A stretch of DNA of 64,000 nucleotides from Lysobacterales bacterium (GTDB lineage: Bacteria > Pseudomonadota > Gammaproteobacteria > Xanthomonadales > SZUA-36), in NCBI GenBank assembly GCA_014238945.1, contig JABAAB010000067.1, positions 17,507-81,506 on the forward strand. The letters run 5' to 3'. This document shows positions 1 through 8,860 of this stretch, one piece after another (the stretch's first letter is position 1; the number at the start of each line of letters is the position of its first letter). The notes below the pieces were generated by a model. It saw nothing but the letters and a program-made list of their open reading frames with translations, was not told the DNA's origin and ran no database searches. Made by a program: the position numbers and the translations under genes.

Positions 1-185
1 GCAGAAAAATATCGTCCCTCACCGGTAAGAACAACCAGTCTGACATCATGATTTTTGTCAGCCTCCTCTAACGCCTTGGTCAGATCCCTGATCAGGTCGG
101 GGTCAAAGGCGTTTGAAACGTGGGGCCGGTTCATACTCAGGGTCAGAATACCCCGGCTGTCGGCTGTGCTAATCAGCGTTTGCAT
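1..185 (-). CDS. liuC: Methylglutaconyl-CoA hydratase, N-terminal part (runs off left edge)
   Basis: Enoyl-CoA hydratase (crotonase) family. Only the first 61 codons are in the window, starting from an ATG at 183-185. The visible N-terminus contains the crotonase opening LTLSMNRPHVSNAFD (N-R-P followed by N-A-F) and ends in LVVLTGEGRYFSA, the strand leading into the oxyanion-hole region. The gene starts 45 bases downstream of the methylcrotonyl-CoA carboxylase beta gene on the same strand. That position makes methylglutaconyl-CoA hydratase of leucine breakdown (3-methylglutaconyl-CoA to HMG-CoA) the best call. The sequence alone would allow any crotonase; the specific function comes from context. 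Confidence 0.8.
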   Translation of the reverse strand, partial: MQTLISTADSRGILTLSMNRPHVSNAFDPDLIRDLTKALEEADKNHDVRLVVLTGEGRYFS

Positions 186-230
186 AACTTTCCGGGTTCC
201 CTGTGTTCAGCTGATCTCGATACCGATGAT

Positions 231-1838
231 CTACATTCGGAAAATGCCATGTTTACCCTGCTGGACCGGTGCGTTCATGGCGGCAGAAAGTGCCAGACCA
301 AGTACGTGCCGGGTGTCAATGGGGTCAATTACACCGTCATCCCACAAACGGGCAGTGGCGTGGTAGGGGTGCCCCTCACGCTCGTAACTGTCCCGAATCG
401 GTTGTTTGAATTCTTCTTCCTCTTCAGGTGACCAACTGTTGCCAACGGACTCAATCGCATCTCTGCGTATGGTAGCCAGCACGGATGCGGCCTGTTCACC
501 ACCCATCACGGAAATCCTTGCATTGGGCCACATCCAGAGCATGCGGGGTTGATAGGCCCTGCCGCACATGGCGTAGTTCCCGGCACCAAATGACCCGCCG
601 ATTATGACGGTGAATTTGGGTACGTGACTGGTGGCCACGGCCGTAACCATCTTGGCACCATCCTTTGCGATTCCGGAATTTTCGTACGCCTTTCCTACCA
701 TAAAACCAGTAACATTCTGCAGAAATAACAAAGGTATATTGCGCTTATTACAAATTTGTATGAAGTGTGTACCCTTCAATGCACTATCAGAAAACAGGAT
801 GCCGTTGTTGGCCACAACACCCACCGGATAGCCGTGCAAGTGAGCAAATCCACACACCAGGGTTTTACCATAACGGGCTTTGAATTCATGAAATTCACTT
901 CCGTCAACGAGTCGGGCAATGATTTCACGCACCTTGTAGGGATAGCGGGTATCACGCGAAAGGATGCCGTAGATTTCCTCGACCGGGTATACAGGGCTGA
1001 CCGATTGTCGCATTTCGAGCGGGTTGCGCTTTTGTCGGTTCAGGAATTCGACTGCCTCGCGGGCCAGTTCAAGCGCGTGCGTGTCATCCAGCGCATAATG
1101 ATCGGTAACTCCGGACCTGGAGCAATGAACATCGGCCCCACCCAGTGATTCAGCATCAACAATTTCCCCGGTAGCCGCTTTGACCAGTGGTGGGCCGCCG
1201 AGAAAAATCGTTCCCTGTTCCCTGACGATGATGGATTCATCGCTCATGGCCGGAACATAGGCACCACCTGCGGTGCATGAGCCCATCACGGCTGCTATTT
1301 GCGGTATGTTGGCGGCCGAAAGACGGGCCTGGTTATAGAAAATCCGGCCAAAGTGCTCGCGATCCGGAAAAACTTCATCCTGCAGTGGCAGGAATGCACC
1401 ACCGGAGTCGACTAGATAGATACAGGGAAGGTGGTTTTCCAGGGCGATTTCCTGGGCCCGGAGGTGTTTCTTGACCGTAATGGGCAGGTAACTTCCGCCT
1501 TTCACCGTTGCATCGTTGGCGATAATGACAACTTCGTGTCCGCTGACCCGGCCCATACCGGTAATGATTCCGGCACACGGTGCCTTGTCATCGTACATAC
1601 CCAGGGCCGCAAGCGGGGAGAATTCCAGGAAGGGTGTACCAGGATCGATTAGCCTGCTGATTCTCTCTCGAGGCAACATCTTGCCGCGTTTAACGTGTTT
1701 TGCACGTGCTTTTTCACCACCACCGAGTTCCACCCGGTCAAGGTGGGTTTGCAAATCAGCAACCAGTTCACGCAGGTGCGCGTCATTGGCCGCAAACTCC
1801 TGACCCGTGTTATCAATCTGTGTTTTGATGACCGCCAT
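231..1838 (-). CDS. liuB: Methylcrotonoyl-CoA carboxylase, carboxyltransferase (beta) subunit
   Basis: Carboxyltransferase subunit of the biotin enzyme that carboxylates 3-methylcrotonyl-CoA in leucine degradation. It is 535 aa from the ATG at 1836-1838, the usual length for this subunit. The open frame extends upstream to 1907, but that extension overlaps the thiolase gene and does not look like family sequence, whereas MAVIKTQID matches the usual start. Both carboxyltransferase halves are present: the acyl-CoA binding half ([19 protein letters not shown]) and the carboxybiotin half ([22 protein letters not shown] in shape, then [16 protein letters not shown]). It starts 7 bases after the thiolase stop, so the two are co-transcribed. 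The alpha (biotin) subunit is not in the window and presumably lies beyond liuC. Confidence 0.95.
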   Translation of the reverse strand: MAVIKTQIDNTGQEFAANDAHLRELVADLQTHLDRVELGGGEKARAKHVKRGKMLPRERISRLIDPGTPFLEFSPLAALGMYDDKAPCAGIITGMGRVSGHEVVIIANDATVKGGSYLPITVKKHLRAQEIALENHLPCIYLVDSGGAFLPLQDEVFPDREHFGRIFYNQARLSAANIPQIAAVMGSCTAGGAYVPAMSDESIIVREQGTIFLGGPPLVKAATGEIVDAESLGGADVHCSRSGVTDHYALDDTHALELAREAVEFLNRQKRNPLEMRQSVSPVYPVEEIYGILSRDTRYPYKVREIIARLVDGSEFHEFKARYGKTLVCGFAHLHGYPVGVVANNGILFSDSALKGTHFIQICNKRNIPLLFLQNVTGFMVGKAYENSGIAKDGAKMVTAVATSHVPKFTVIIGGSFGAGNYAMCGRAYQPRMLWMWPNARISVMGGEQAASVLATIRRDAIESVGNSWSPEEEEEFKQPIRDSYEREGHPYHATARLWDDGVIDPIDTRHVLGLALSAAMNAPVQQGKHGIFRM

Positions 1839-1845
1839 GAGGTGA

Positions 1846-3024
1846 TTATGGCAGTTCGACGGCAATTGCAGTAGCTTCGCCGCCACCGTTGCACAAAGCC
1901 GCCACACCTTTCGACAGTCCTCGTTGTGCCAATGCGTTGATCAGTGTAACCACCAGGCGGGCACCTGATGCCCCTATGGGGTGGCCCAATGCACAGGCTC
2001 CTCCATTCACATTCATTTGGGAATGTTCGATCTGGTGTTCCTGCATGGCAGCCATGGTTACGGCTGCAAAAGCCTCGTTAACTTCGAACAGGTCAACCTC
2101 GTCAATGCCCCATCCTGCCGTTTCCAATACCCGTGTGATAGCGCCTATCGGGGCGGTGGTGAACCACTCAGGTTCCTGCGAAAACGTAGCGTGAGCGATG
2201 ATACGCGCCAGCGGCTTGAGTTCCAGTTCAGCAGCCCTACTGGCAGACATCAGTACCGTGGCTGCGGCCCCGTCCGAGATTTTTGATGAACTTGCTGCGG
2301 TGACCGTGCCATCTTTTTTGAAGGCGGGCCGCAGAGAAGGGATTTTACCGATGTCACACGATGGTGGTTCCTGATCATGGCTGTAAACCACCTCTCCGCG
2401 TCGTGACCGCACGGTAACCGGTGTAATCTCGTTTTGAAAATCTCCGGACATTGCCTTGACTGCGCGGTTAACGGACGCGATAACAAAGTTATCCTGCTGC
2501 TCTCGTGTGAATCCAAATCGTGACGCACAGCGTTCACCGTAGGTACCCATCATCAGGCCTTCATCAGGGTCCTGCAGGCCATCGGTGAACATGTGGTCCA
2601 GGACTTCTCCGTGACCCATACGATGGCCACCGCGAGCCTTGGGAAGCAGATAGGGCGAGCGGGTCATGTTCTCCATACCACCCGCCACGACGATCTCCGC
2701 TGAACCGGCGATGATCATGTCATTGGCCAGCTGGATGGCTTTGAGTCCGGAACTGCAGACCTTGTTGATGGTCACCGCACCTGCCGCATCGGGTATACCG
2801 GCTTTACGGGCTGCCAGACGTGCCGGTGCCTGTCCGATACCAGCTGGCAGCACACAGCCCATCAACACATCTTCAACGGATGAACTATCGACACCGGCAT
2901 GCGCAATGGCCGCAGCAATGGCCGCCGCGCCCAGTTCGTCTGCCGGGATATCAGAAAACTGCCCCTGAAAAGAGCCAATGGGGGTACGTTTCGCACCCAC
3001 GATAACCACTTTGTTATTGCTCAA
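1846..3024 (-). CDS. Acetyl-CoA C-acetyltransferase (thiolase)
   Basis: Thiolase of 392 aa, full length for the family. The three catalytic landmarks are present: the nucleophile Cys90 in [10 protein letters not shown], His348 in [12 protein letters not shown] and Cys378 in ALCNGGGEA. In this operon the likely job is thiolytic cleavage of acetoacetyl-CoA, the end product of leucine degradation, into two acetyl-CoA. Synthesis of acetoacetyl-CoA is the chemical reverse and cannot be excluded. It lies between isovaleryl-CoA dehydrogenase (27-base gap) and the carboxylase beta subunit (7-base gap), inside one transcription unit. Confidence 0.93.
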   Translation of the reverse strand: MSNNKVVIVGAKRTPIGSFQGQFSDIPADELGAAAIAAAIAHAGVDSSSVEDVLMGCVLPAGIGQAPARLAARKAGIPDAAGAVTINKVCSSGLKAIQLANDMIIAGSAEIVVAGGMENMTRSPYLLPKARGGHRMGHGEVLDHMFTDGLQDPDEGLMMGTYGERCASRFGFTREQQDNFVIASVNRAVKAMSGDFQNEITPVTVRSRRGEVVYSHDQEPPSCDIGKIPSLRPAFKKDGTVTAASSSKISDGAAATVLMSASRAAELELKPLARIIAHATFSQEPEWFTTAPIGAITRVLETAGWGIDEVDLFEVNEAFAAVTMAAMQEHQIEHSQMNVNGGACALGHPIGASGARLVVTLINALAQRGLSKGVAALCNGGGEATAIAVELP

Positions 3025-3051
3025 GCTTCTAACTCCGGTTTTTAAAGATTT

Positions 3052-4212
3052 TCAATTATCCAGTGAGACCAGTTCCCGACCGATCAGCATTTTTCTTATC
3101 TCATTGGTACCGGCGCCGATCTCGTACAGTTTGGCGTCACGAAGTATGCGTCCTGCGGGGTACTCATTGCTGTATCCATTGGCGCCCAGGGATTGAATGG
3201 TCTCCAGTGCCACACTGACGGCACTGACGGATGCCTGCAGCAGACACGCAGCCGAATCAACCCGTGAACTGCGTCCGCCATCAAAGTCCGCGGCTATCCG
3301 GTACACATAGGCACGCGATGCCTGCAGGGCCGTATACATTTCGGCCAGCTTGGCCTGCATGATGCCAAATGAACCAATGGCCCGGTCGAATTGCTTTCGT
3401 TCCTGTAGATAGGGCACCACCAGGTCAAGACAGGCCTGCATCAACCCCAGGGGTCCACCGGAAAGTACCAGCCGTTCGGTATCCAGTCCGCCCATCAGCA
3501 GGCGGACCCCCCGGTTGACCTCGCCCAGTATGTTGGCGACAGGGATTCTGCAATCTTCAAACAGTAGTTCGCAGGTGTTTGATCCACGCATACCCAGCTT
3601 GTCCAACTTCTGTTTCGTGGTATAGCCCGGCATTCCTTTTTCAACCAGGAATCCAGTCATTGCAGCCGAGCCTGCCTGTTTGGCAGCTGTGCGCATATAT
3701 ACAATCACCACATCGGCTTCGGGCCCATTGGTAATCCACATCTTTGAACCGTTGGCCAGCCAGTAATCACCCTTCAACTCGGCCTTGCAGGTCATGGATC
3801 CCACCACGTCCGAACCCGCACCTGGTTCGGACATGGCCAGTGCACCTACCAGATCACCGCTGCACAAGCCCGGTAAATACCTGGCACGCTGGTCATCGGT
3901 GCCATTCTTGTTCAGGTTGTCCATGCACAGATTGCTGTGTGCGCCATAGGACAGACCCACGGAGCCCGATGCACGGGATATTTCCTCCATGGCGACCACG
4001 TGGGCCAGGTAGCCGAATTCAGAGCCCCCCAGGGCCGCCGGTATGGTCATACCCAGCAACCCCAGTTCGCCGAACTTGCACCATAAATCCTGGGGAAAAG
4101 AATTTTCAGCGTCTATATCGGCCGCACGTGGTGTGATTTCCTGTGCTGCGAAGCGCTGCACCGTATCACGCAGTAATTCGAGTTCATCGCTTAATGGCAT
4201 TTGTATATTCAC
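3052..4212 (-). CDS. liuA: Isovaleryl-CoA dehydrogenase
   Basis: Flavin-dependent acyl-CoA dehydrogenase of 386 aa that oxidises isovaleryl-CoA to 3-methylcrotonyl-CoA. The general acyl-CoA dehydrogenase signatures are present (ALAMSEPGAGSDV around 125-136, YEIGAGTNEIRKMLIGREL near the C-terminus). A diagnostic feature is Glu246 in GLDTERLVLSGGPLGLMQ. In isovaleryl-CoA dehydrogenases the catalytic base sits on this helix, not at the C-terminal position used by short- and medium-chain enzymes. The gene starts 20 bases after leucine dehydrogenase and is followed by the thiolase, as expected of a leucine catabolic operon. Electrons would pass to electron-transfer flavoprotein, which is not encoded here. 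Confidence 0.95.
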   Translation of the reverse strand: MNIQMPLSDELELLRDTVQRFAAQEITPRAADIDAENSFPQDLWCKFGELGLLGMTIPAALGGSEFGYLAHVVAMEEISRASGSVGLSYGAHSNLCMDNLNKNGTDDQRARYLPGLCSGDLVGALAMSEPGAGSDVVGSMTCKAELKGDYWLANGSKMWITNGPEADVVIVYMRTAAKQAGSAAMTGFLVEKGMPGYTTKQKLDKLGMRGSNTCELLFEDCRIPVANILGEVNRGVRLLMGGLDTERLVLSGGPLGLMQACLDLVVPYLQERKQFDRAIGSFGIMQAKLAEMYTALQASRAYVYRIAADFDGGRSSRVDSAACLLQASVSAVSVALETIQSLGANGYSNEYPAGRILRDAKLYEIGAGTNEIRKMLIGRELVSLDN

Positions 4213-4232
4213 AGGATCAGAATGTCCATCCG

Positions 4233-5339
4233 TCAGCTGTTGTTGTTCCGCTCTCGCCCCGGAAAGCGGTGGGGTTTGCCCATGTGGGGCAATTTGAGTT
4301 TACCGATCATCTCGATACGCTCTTCGGCCATGCGGTCCGCCGCTTTGTAGCTTGGAATTTTATCCCTCTCGGCGATGGTGAAAATCTTGCTCAGATTGTA
4401 ATAAATGGTTCTGGACATTCGCAATGCCCGTTCACGGTTCCAGCCTTCAAATTCTATGGAAACGTTCATCAGTCCACCTGCGTTGACAGCGTAATCGGGG
4501 GCATACAGGATTCCGCGTGCTGCAAGTTCGTCTCCTGACTCTTCCGTGGCCAACTGGTTATTGGCTGCACCTGCAACCACTTTGAAGTTAAACCTGGGAA
4601 TGGTTTTTTCATTGACCACAGCACCGAGTGCACAGGGGCTGAAGACATCTGCTTCCACATCGTATATCTCGTCGAGGCCAACTGCTTCAGCACCCAATTC
4701 GACGGCCTCGTCGACACACTCCTTATTGAAATCAGTAACGAAAACCTTGGCGCCTTCATCACGTAACAACCGGATCAGGTTTATTCCGACATGGCCTGCT
4801 CCCTGGACAGCAAAGCTGTAATTGCCCACATCCTGATTGCCAAATTGCCACTGCAGGGCGGCCTTAATACCCTGGAGTGTGCCAAAGGCCGTGTAGGGGG
4901 AGGGATCACCTGAGCCGCCATGTACCTGGTGCACACCGACGACATTATTTGTTTCCTGAAAAAGAAACTCCATGTCATTGACATCAATGCCGACATCTTC
5001 CGCGGTAATGTATCGACCATTCAATGAATCTATGAATCGACCGAATGCCCTGAACAATGCTTCTGATTTGTCTTTCCTTGGATCACCTATGATGACCGCC
5101 TTGCCCCCACCCAGATTCAGTCCTGAAACGGCAGCTTTGTAAGTCATTCCCCTGGACAGACGTAATACATCGTCCAGCGCTTCTTGCTCCGAGCCATAAG
5201 GCCACATACGCAACCCACCCAGGGCGGGGCCGAGCACAGTGTTGTGAATAGCGATAATGGCCTTCAGTCCGGCATCCGCATTGTTGCAAAACACGATCTG
5301 TTCATGCCGGGTAGAGCCCATTGTTTCAAATAGTTCCAT
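4233..5339 (-). CDS. Leucine dehydrogenase (Glu/Leu/Phe/Val dehydrogenase family)
   Basis: NAD-dependent amino acid dehydrogenase of 368 aa that reversibly deaminates branched-chain amino acids to 2-oxo acids, the entry step of leucine catabolism. Lys68 (MTYKAAVSG) and Lys80 (LNLGGGKAVIIGDP) are present at the same numbering as the catalytic lysines of Bacillus leucine dehydrogenases. The C-terminal Rossmann domain carries FAVQGAGHVGINLIRLL. A strong Shine-Dalgarno (GGAGGAG) sits 6 bases before the ATG. It is the first gene of the minus-strand operon and faces the biosynthetic operon. The branched-chain 2-oxoacid dehydrogenase needed for the next step is not in the window. Confidence 0.93.
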   Translation of the reverse strand: MELFETMGSTRHEQIVFCNNADAGLKAIIAIHNTVLGPALGGLRMWPYGSEQEALDDVLRLSRGMTYKAAVSGLNLGGGKAVIIGDPRKDKSEALFRAFGRFIDSLNGRYITAEDVGIDVNDMEFLFQETNNVVGVHQVHGGSGDPSPYTAFGTLQGIKAALQWQFGNQDVGNYSFAVQGAGHVGINLIRLLRDEGAKVFVTDFNKECVDEAVELGAEAVGLDEIYDVEADVFSPCALGAVVNEKTIPRFNFKVVAGAANNQLATEESGDELAARGILYAPDYAVNAGGLMNVSIEFEGWNRERALRMSRTIYYNLSKIFTIAERDKIPSYKAADRMAEERIEMIGKLKLPHMGKPHRFPGRERNNNS

Positions 5340-5463
5340 CGGTGCTCCTCCAGGAAGACTTTGAGTTTGTGCAGCGCCGTATGCACCCCGGGGGATTCAT
5401 GTGACTGACGCAGAATTTGTACCAGTTCGGCCAGCTTGGTGGCCGGTCCGTAATCAGCCGTCA

Positions 5464-5469
5464 ATTATA
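5464..5469 (-). promoter_or_regulatory. Putative -10 box for the leucine catabolic operon
   Basis: The minus strand reads GGTTATAATTGAC here, with a perfect TATAAT hexamer. The hexamer 17 bases upstream (CTGTCT) is a poor -35 match, so an activator may be needed. Transcription from here would give an untranslated leader of about 120 bases before the leucine dehydrogenase ATG. Confidence 0.45.
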
Positions 5470-5566
5470 ACCGATTAGTGATTTACAGACAGCTTTGGAC
5501 CCATGTAATTTGGCATGTTCCTGTAGTTTTTTTCAGGGGCAAAATCCAAAAAAATCAAAAAAATGG

Positions 5567-5595
5567 TTGACAGGTCAATTTAACAATGGGATAAA
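5567..5595 (+). promoter_or_regulatory. Putative sigma70 promoter for the ilv-leu operon
   Basis: A perfect -35 hexamer TTGACA (5567-5572) lies 17 bases from GATAAA (5590-5595), a four-of-six match to the -10 consensus. The roughly 40 bases upstream are very A/T-rich with several A-tracts, resembling an UP element. The predicted start, about seven bases past the -10 box, falls at or next to the leader-peptide ATG at 5602. Confidence 0.55.
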
Positions 5596-5601
5596 GCCAG
5601 C

Positions 5602-5757
5602 ATGTCAAAGTATTTACAGCAACTTTTTATTCGTCCCCAGACCCCCGCCAGCAAGACTCGCGTGGATTTGCGGTTGACTCCGTTGCATGCACATTTAGCT
5701 CTGCTTCTGCTGCTAGTGATTATTCTCACATCCAGCGGGGTAGCTTTGATCGCATAA
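5602..5757 (+). CDS. Branched-chain amino acid operon leader peptide
   Basis: Short reading frame of 51 codons in the leader of the ilv-leu operon. Residues 32-42 read LALLLLLVIIL, a run of regulatory Leu, Val and Ile codons (five consecutive Leu codons at 5701-5715, then Val, Ile, Ile, Leu). Further Val, Leu and Ile codons lie just before the TAA at 5755-5757. The stop is about 25 bases upstream of a strong intrinsic terminator. This is the architecture of an ilv/leu attenuation leader: shortage of a charged branched-chain tRNA would stall the ribosome in the run. No convincing Shine-Dalgarno precedes the ATG (only GGGA about 10 bases away), so translation might start near the RNA 5' end. 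The peptide itself probably has no other function. Confidence 0.85.
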   Translation: MSKYLQQLFIRPQTPASKTRVDLRLTPLHAHLALLLLLVIILTSSGVALIA

Positions 5758-5790
5758 GAGAAATACGGTAAGAACAGCAAAAAACCCCGC
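5735..5790 (+). promoter_or_regulatory. Antiterminator pairing of the ilv-leu attenuator
   Basis: GCGGGGT at 5735-5741, inside the leader frame (Ser-Gly-Val codons), is exactly complementary to ACCCCGC at 5784-5790, the left arm of the terminator. Pairing of the two would block terminator formation. A ribosome stalled on the Leu codons at 5701-5715 would leave 5735-5741 free. A ribosome that reaches the stop at 5755 would cover it and allow termination. This is a reading of the sequence by complementarity, not a folding calculation. Confidence 0.65.
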
Positions 5791-5817
5791 AACTGAAAAG
5801 AAGCGGGGTTTTTTTTT
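5781..5817 (+). terminator. Attenuator terminator upstream of ilvC
   Basis: Perfect ten-base stem AAAACCCCGC (5781-5790) / GCGGGGTTTT (5803-5812) with a 12-base loop, followed by more T residues to 5817. It lies between the leader peptide and ilvC, so it must be read through for the operon to be expressed. Confidence 0.9.
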
Positions 5818-5852
5818 ACAGTACCACCAACCGGGAAACCAGGAAGAAAATA

Positions 5853-6863
5853 ATGAAATTGTATACAGAACAGGATGTGCTTCGCGACGCACTACAGGAC
5901 AAGACCATTGCCATACTCGGCTATGGCAGCCAGGGCAAGGCCCACGCACGCAATTTGCGTGATTCAGGCTATGAAGTCATTATCGGCGCGCGTGCCGGCG
6001 GTCCCACGGATGAACTTGCCAGAGCCGACGGTTTTGAGGTGTTGTCCTTCGAAGATGCCACACAAAGGGCGCAACTGATCAGCTTGCTGGTGCCGGACAT
6101 GGCACAGCCACAGGTTTTTGAAGCGATAAAGGGGAACCTTGATGACGGGGATATCCTGCTGTTCGCACATGGTCTCAACGTACATTTCGATGCCATTGAA
6201 GTCCCCGCTGGTGTGGACGTCATCATGATTGCCCCCAAATCACCGGGTGACCTGGTTCGTCGCCAGTATCAGCAGGGCCGGGGTGTGCCCTGTTTGCGGG
6301 CAGTACATCAGGATGCCAGCGGTGCTGCCTCCGAGCGTGCCCTGAGCTATGCCCACGCCATTGGCGGTACCCGCGCCGGGGTGCTTGATACGACCTTTGC
6401 AGAAGAGACAGAAACCGATCTGTTTGGTGAACAGGCCGTATTGTGTGGCGGCGCAAGTCAATTGGTAATCCAGGGCTATGAAACCCTGGTCGAAGCTGGC
6501 TACCAGCCCGAAGCGGCTTATTTCGAGTGCCTGCACGAATTGAAACTTATCGTTGACCTGATGTATGAAGGTGGTCTCGACAAGATGTATGAATTTATTT
6601 CTGATACGGCGTCCTATGGAGACCTGGTCTCCGGGCCCCGAATTCTGGATGACTCGGTCAAGGCCCGTATGAAAGAGGTGCTTACCGATATCCAGGATGG
6701 GAGTTTCGCCCGTCGTTGGATGGATGAGTACCAATCGGGCTCGAAAAACTACCAGGGCATGCTGAAAAAACGTCGCGCACACCCGATTGAAGTTGTGGGT
6801 AGAAAGCTGAGGGATCGAATGAGTTGGATTACCAAGTCCAAGAAATCCCAAAAAGCCGCCTGA
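5853..6863 (+). CDS. ilvC: Ketol-acid reductoisomerase, class I
   Basis: Enzyme of 336 aa converting acetolactate or acetohydroxybutyrate to dihydroxy acids in Val, Ile and Leu synthesis; the length fits the short class I form. The N-terminal Rossmann motif is [15 protein letters not shown]. The knotted C-terminal domain carries the metal and substrate residues in [27 protein letters not shown] and SDTASYGD. A good Shine-Dalgarno (AGGAAG) precedes the ATG. The loop that normally grips the NADPH 2'-phosphate reads [10 protein letters not shown]: the two usual serines are Gly and Thr and the usual Trp is Asp, which hints at altered cofactor preference. It is the first structural gene after the attenuator. 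Confidence 0.96.
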   Translation: MKLYTEQDVLRDALQDKTIAILGYGSQGKAHARNLRDSGYEVIIGARAGGPTDELARADGFEVLSFEDATQRAQLISLLVPDMAQPQVFEAIKGNLDDGDILLFAHGLNVHFDAIEVPAGVDVIMIAPKSPGDLVRRQYQQGRGVPCLRAVHQDASGAASERALSYAHAIGGTRAGVLDTTFAEETETDLFGEQAVLCGGASQLVIQGYETLVEAGYQPEAAYFECLHELKLIVDLMYEGGLDKMYEFISDTASYGDLVSGPRILDDSVKARMKEVLTDIQDGSFARRWMDEYQSGSKNYQGMLKKRRAHPIEVVGRKLRDRMSWITKSKKSQKAA

Positions 6864-6874
6864 GACCTGGACGC

Positions 6875-8557
6875 ATGACCGGATCAGCCAAAAAAGCCGA
6901 GGTGCTGCACAGTGGCTCGCAGACGCTGATTGGCGCGTTACAGCGCAATGGAGTAAAGCAGGTCTTTGGCTACCCTGGTGGTGCGATCATGCCCTTGTAC
7001 GATGCCCTGGTGGGTTCCGACTTGGAACACTATCTTTGTCGGCATGAACAAGGTGCCGCACTGGCTGCAGATGCGTATGGCCGGATCACCCGCAAGGCGG
7101 GTGTGTGTATCGCGACATCCGGCCCTGGTGCCACCAACCTGGTAACCGGGATCGCCAACGCTTTCATGGATTCAGTCCCCATGGTGATTATCACCGGACA
7201 GGTTCCCACCGCATTACAGGGCACGGATGCTTTTCAGGAAGTCGACATTTTTGGAATCACCTTGCCGATCGTCAAGCACAGCTACATATTGCGGGATGTT
7301 GCCGACGTTGACGGTGTTGTCGACGAGGCTTTTCAACTCGCCCAGGGCGGTCGCCCCGGTCCTGTACTGATTGATTTCCCGAAGGATATCGCCACGGCCG
7401 TGACAGCACAATCCCGTTATGTGCCAGAGGCCGACTACCAGGCTCCGATACTGGATGTGGTGGCGGTGCAGGCGGCCACTGACATGCTTTCCAAGGCCAG
7501 GCGTCCCTTGATCATCGCCGGTGGTGGCATTGCGATATCAGATTCGATCCGTTCTTTCAGAGAATTTGCCGCCCGCACCGGTTTTCCGGTTGCGGCAACC
7601 CTCAAGGGGCTCGGTGTCCTGCCTACGGATGACCCGGGACTGGTCGGAATGCTGGGTATGCATGGTAATGGTGCGGCCAACCATGCGGTACAGAACTGTG
7701 ACGTGCTGATGGTGGTTGGCGCTCGATTTGATGATCGGGTTACCGGCCATCTGGCCCAATTTGCACCGTCGGCGCGGGTAATTCACCTGGACATTGACCC
7801 GGCTGAAATTTCCAAACTGCGTAAGGCGGATATTTCGATCATAGGTGAACTGGGACCTGCACTGGATGGAATCCGGCTAAGAGGGGCCGCCAGCGCCTCG
7901 TGGCGTGCCCAGTGTGATGCCTGGAAGAAGGAGTTTGCCTGGCGCTACGACGCACCGGGTGATGGTATTTATGCCCCCGGATTGTTGCGTGAATTGTCGC
8001 TGGCACGGAAGGGCAAAATGACCATCACCTGTGATGTGGGACAGCACCAGATGTTCGTGGCACAACATTGTCATTTCGAACATCCACTGGATCACATATC
8101 TTCCGGTGGTCTGGGTACGATGGGTTATGGCTTGCCGGCAGCCATCGGTGCAAAAATTGCCCGGCCGGATTCCACCGTCGTGTGTGTATCAGGTGACGGA
8201 TCCATCATGATGAACATCCAGGAACTGGCTACCCTCAAGCGCTATGGATTGTCGGTCAAGATCGTATTGCTCGACAACTCCGCCCTGGGTCTGGTCAGAC
8301 AATGGCAGGAGATATTTTTCCAGGGCAATTACAGCGAGGTTGATCTGTCCGACAATCCGGATTTTGCCGCGGTTGCGGCCGCCTTTGGAATTGCCTCACG
8401 CACCATCAACAGGCCTGCAGAGGTTAGCGGAGCAATACAGTGGTTACTGGACCAGCAAGGACCTGCACTATTGCATGTGCCCATTGATCCACTCGAAAAC
8501 GTGTGGCCACTGGTTCCACCGGGCGCAGCCAATCACAAAATGATGAAGTCAAAGTAG
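6875..8557 (+). CDS. ilvG: Acetolactate synthase, large catalytic subunit
   Basis: Thiamine-diphosphate enzyme of 560 aa that condenses pyruvate with pyruvate or 2-oxobutyrate. The catalytic glutamate lies in HEQGAALAADAYGR, the FAD/acceptor region follows, and the thiamine-binding motif GDGSIMMNIQELATLKRYG ends with the NNS-like turn DNSALGLVRQWQ. An in-frame start at 6824 would overlap ilvC by 40 bases. The ATG at 6875 (MTGSAKKAEVL), 11 bases after the ilvC stop, fits the family N-terminus better. It is followed 21 bases later by an IlvM-type small subunit, so the symbol ilvG is used rather than ilvB. Confidence 0.95.
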   Translation: MTGSAKKAEVLHSGSQTLIGALQRNGVKQVFGYPGGAIMPLYDALVGSDLEHYLCRHEQGAALAADAYGRITRKAGVCIATSGPGATNLVTGIANAFMDSVPMVIITGQVPTALQGTDAFQEVDIFGITLPIVKHSYILRDVADVDGVVDEAFQLAQGGRPGPVLIDFPKDIATAVTAQSRYVPEADYQAPILDVVAVQAATDMLSKARRPLIIAGGGIAISDSIRSFREFAARTGFPVAATLKGLGVLPTDDPGLVGMLGMHGNGAANHAVQNCDVLMVVGARFDDRVTGHLAQFAPSARVIHLDIDPAEISKLRKADISIIGELGPALDGIRLRGAASASWRAQCDAWKKEFAWRYDAPGDGIYAPGLLRELSLARKGKMTITCDVGQHQMFVAQHCHFEHPLDHISSGGLGTMGYGLPAAIGAKIARPDSTVVCVSGDGSIMMNIQELATLKRYGLSVKIVLLDNSALGLVRQWQEIFFQGNYSEVDLSDNPDFAAVAAAFGIASRTINRPAEVSGAIQWLLDQQGPALLHVPIDPLENVWPLVPPGAANHKMMKSK

Positions 8558-8578
8558 ACAGGATTCCGGAACGATAAA

Positions 8579-8860
8579 ATGAACCACAGCCTGAAAATTC
8601 AGTTGCGAAACAATGAAGGGGCCGTTTTAAGGGCACTGGGATTAATGGAGCGCAGGGGGTTCATGCTGGAGAGTTGCACTGTTTCTGAAGCAGAGGGTGA
8701 GCGGCGGTCCATGACCGTTGCGGTCAGTTCCACACGACCGGGTGACCTGCTGAAACGGCAACTGGAACGGTTACATGACGTGCTGCAGGTGGAACTGCGT
8801 GCTGCCGTCACCAATGAGAGAAAAGTTCCGGGCTTACGACCGGTTACCAGGAGAATTTGA
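8579..8860 (+). CDS. ilvM: Acetolactate synthase, small (ACT-domain) subunit, IlvM type
   Basis: Small protein of 93 aa consisting mostly of one ACT domain (residues about 4-75, beginning LKIQLRNNEGAVLRALGLMERRGFML). The length is close to IlvM (about 87 aa) and well short of the roughly 160-aa IlvN/IlvH subunits. It should bind the large subunit and stimulate it; whether it also confers feedback inhibition cannot be read from the sequence. A GGAAC Shine-Dalgarno precedes the start, and its TGA is directly followed by the leuA ATG, indicating tight translational coupling. Confidence 0.9.
   Translation: MNHSLKIQLRNNEGAVLRALGLMERRGFMLESCTVSEAEGERRSMTVAVSSTRPGDLLKRQLERLHDVLQVELRAAVTNERKVPGLRPVTRRI

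Noticed and set aside
5264..5464. A 66-codon minus-strand frame starting with TTG just below the TATAAT box
   Set aside because: It overlaps the start of leucine dehydrogenase out of frame and has no Shine-Dalgarno. It is more likely the untranslated leader, although its first 40 residues are protein-like.
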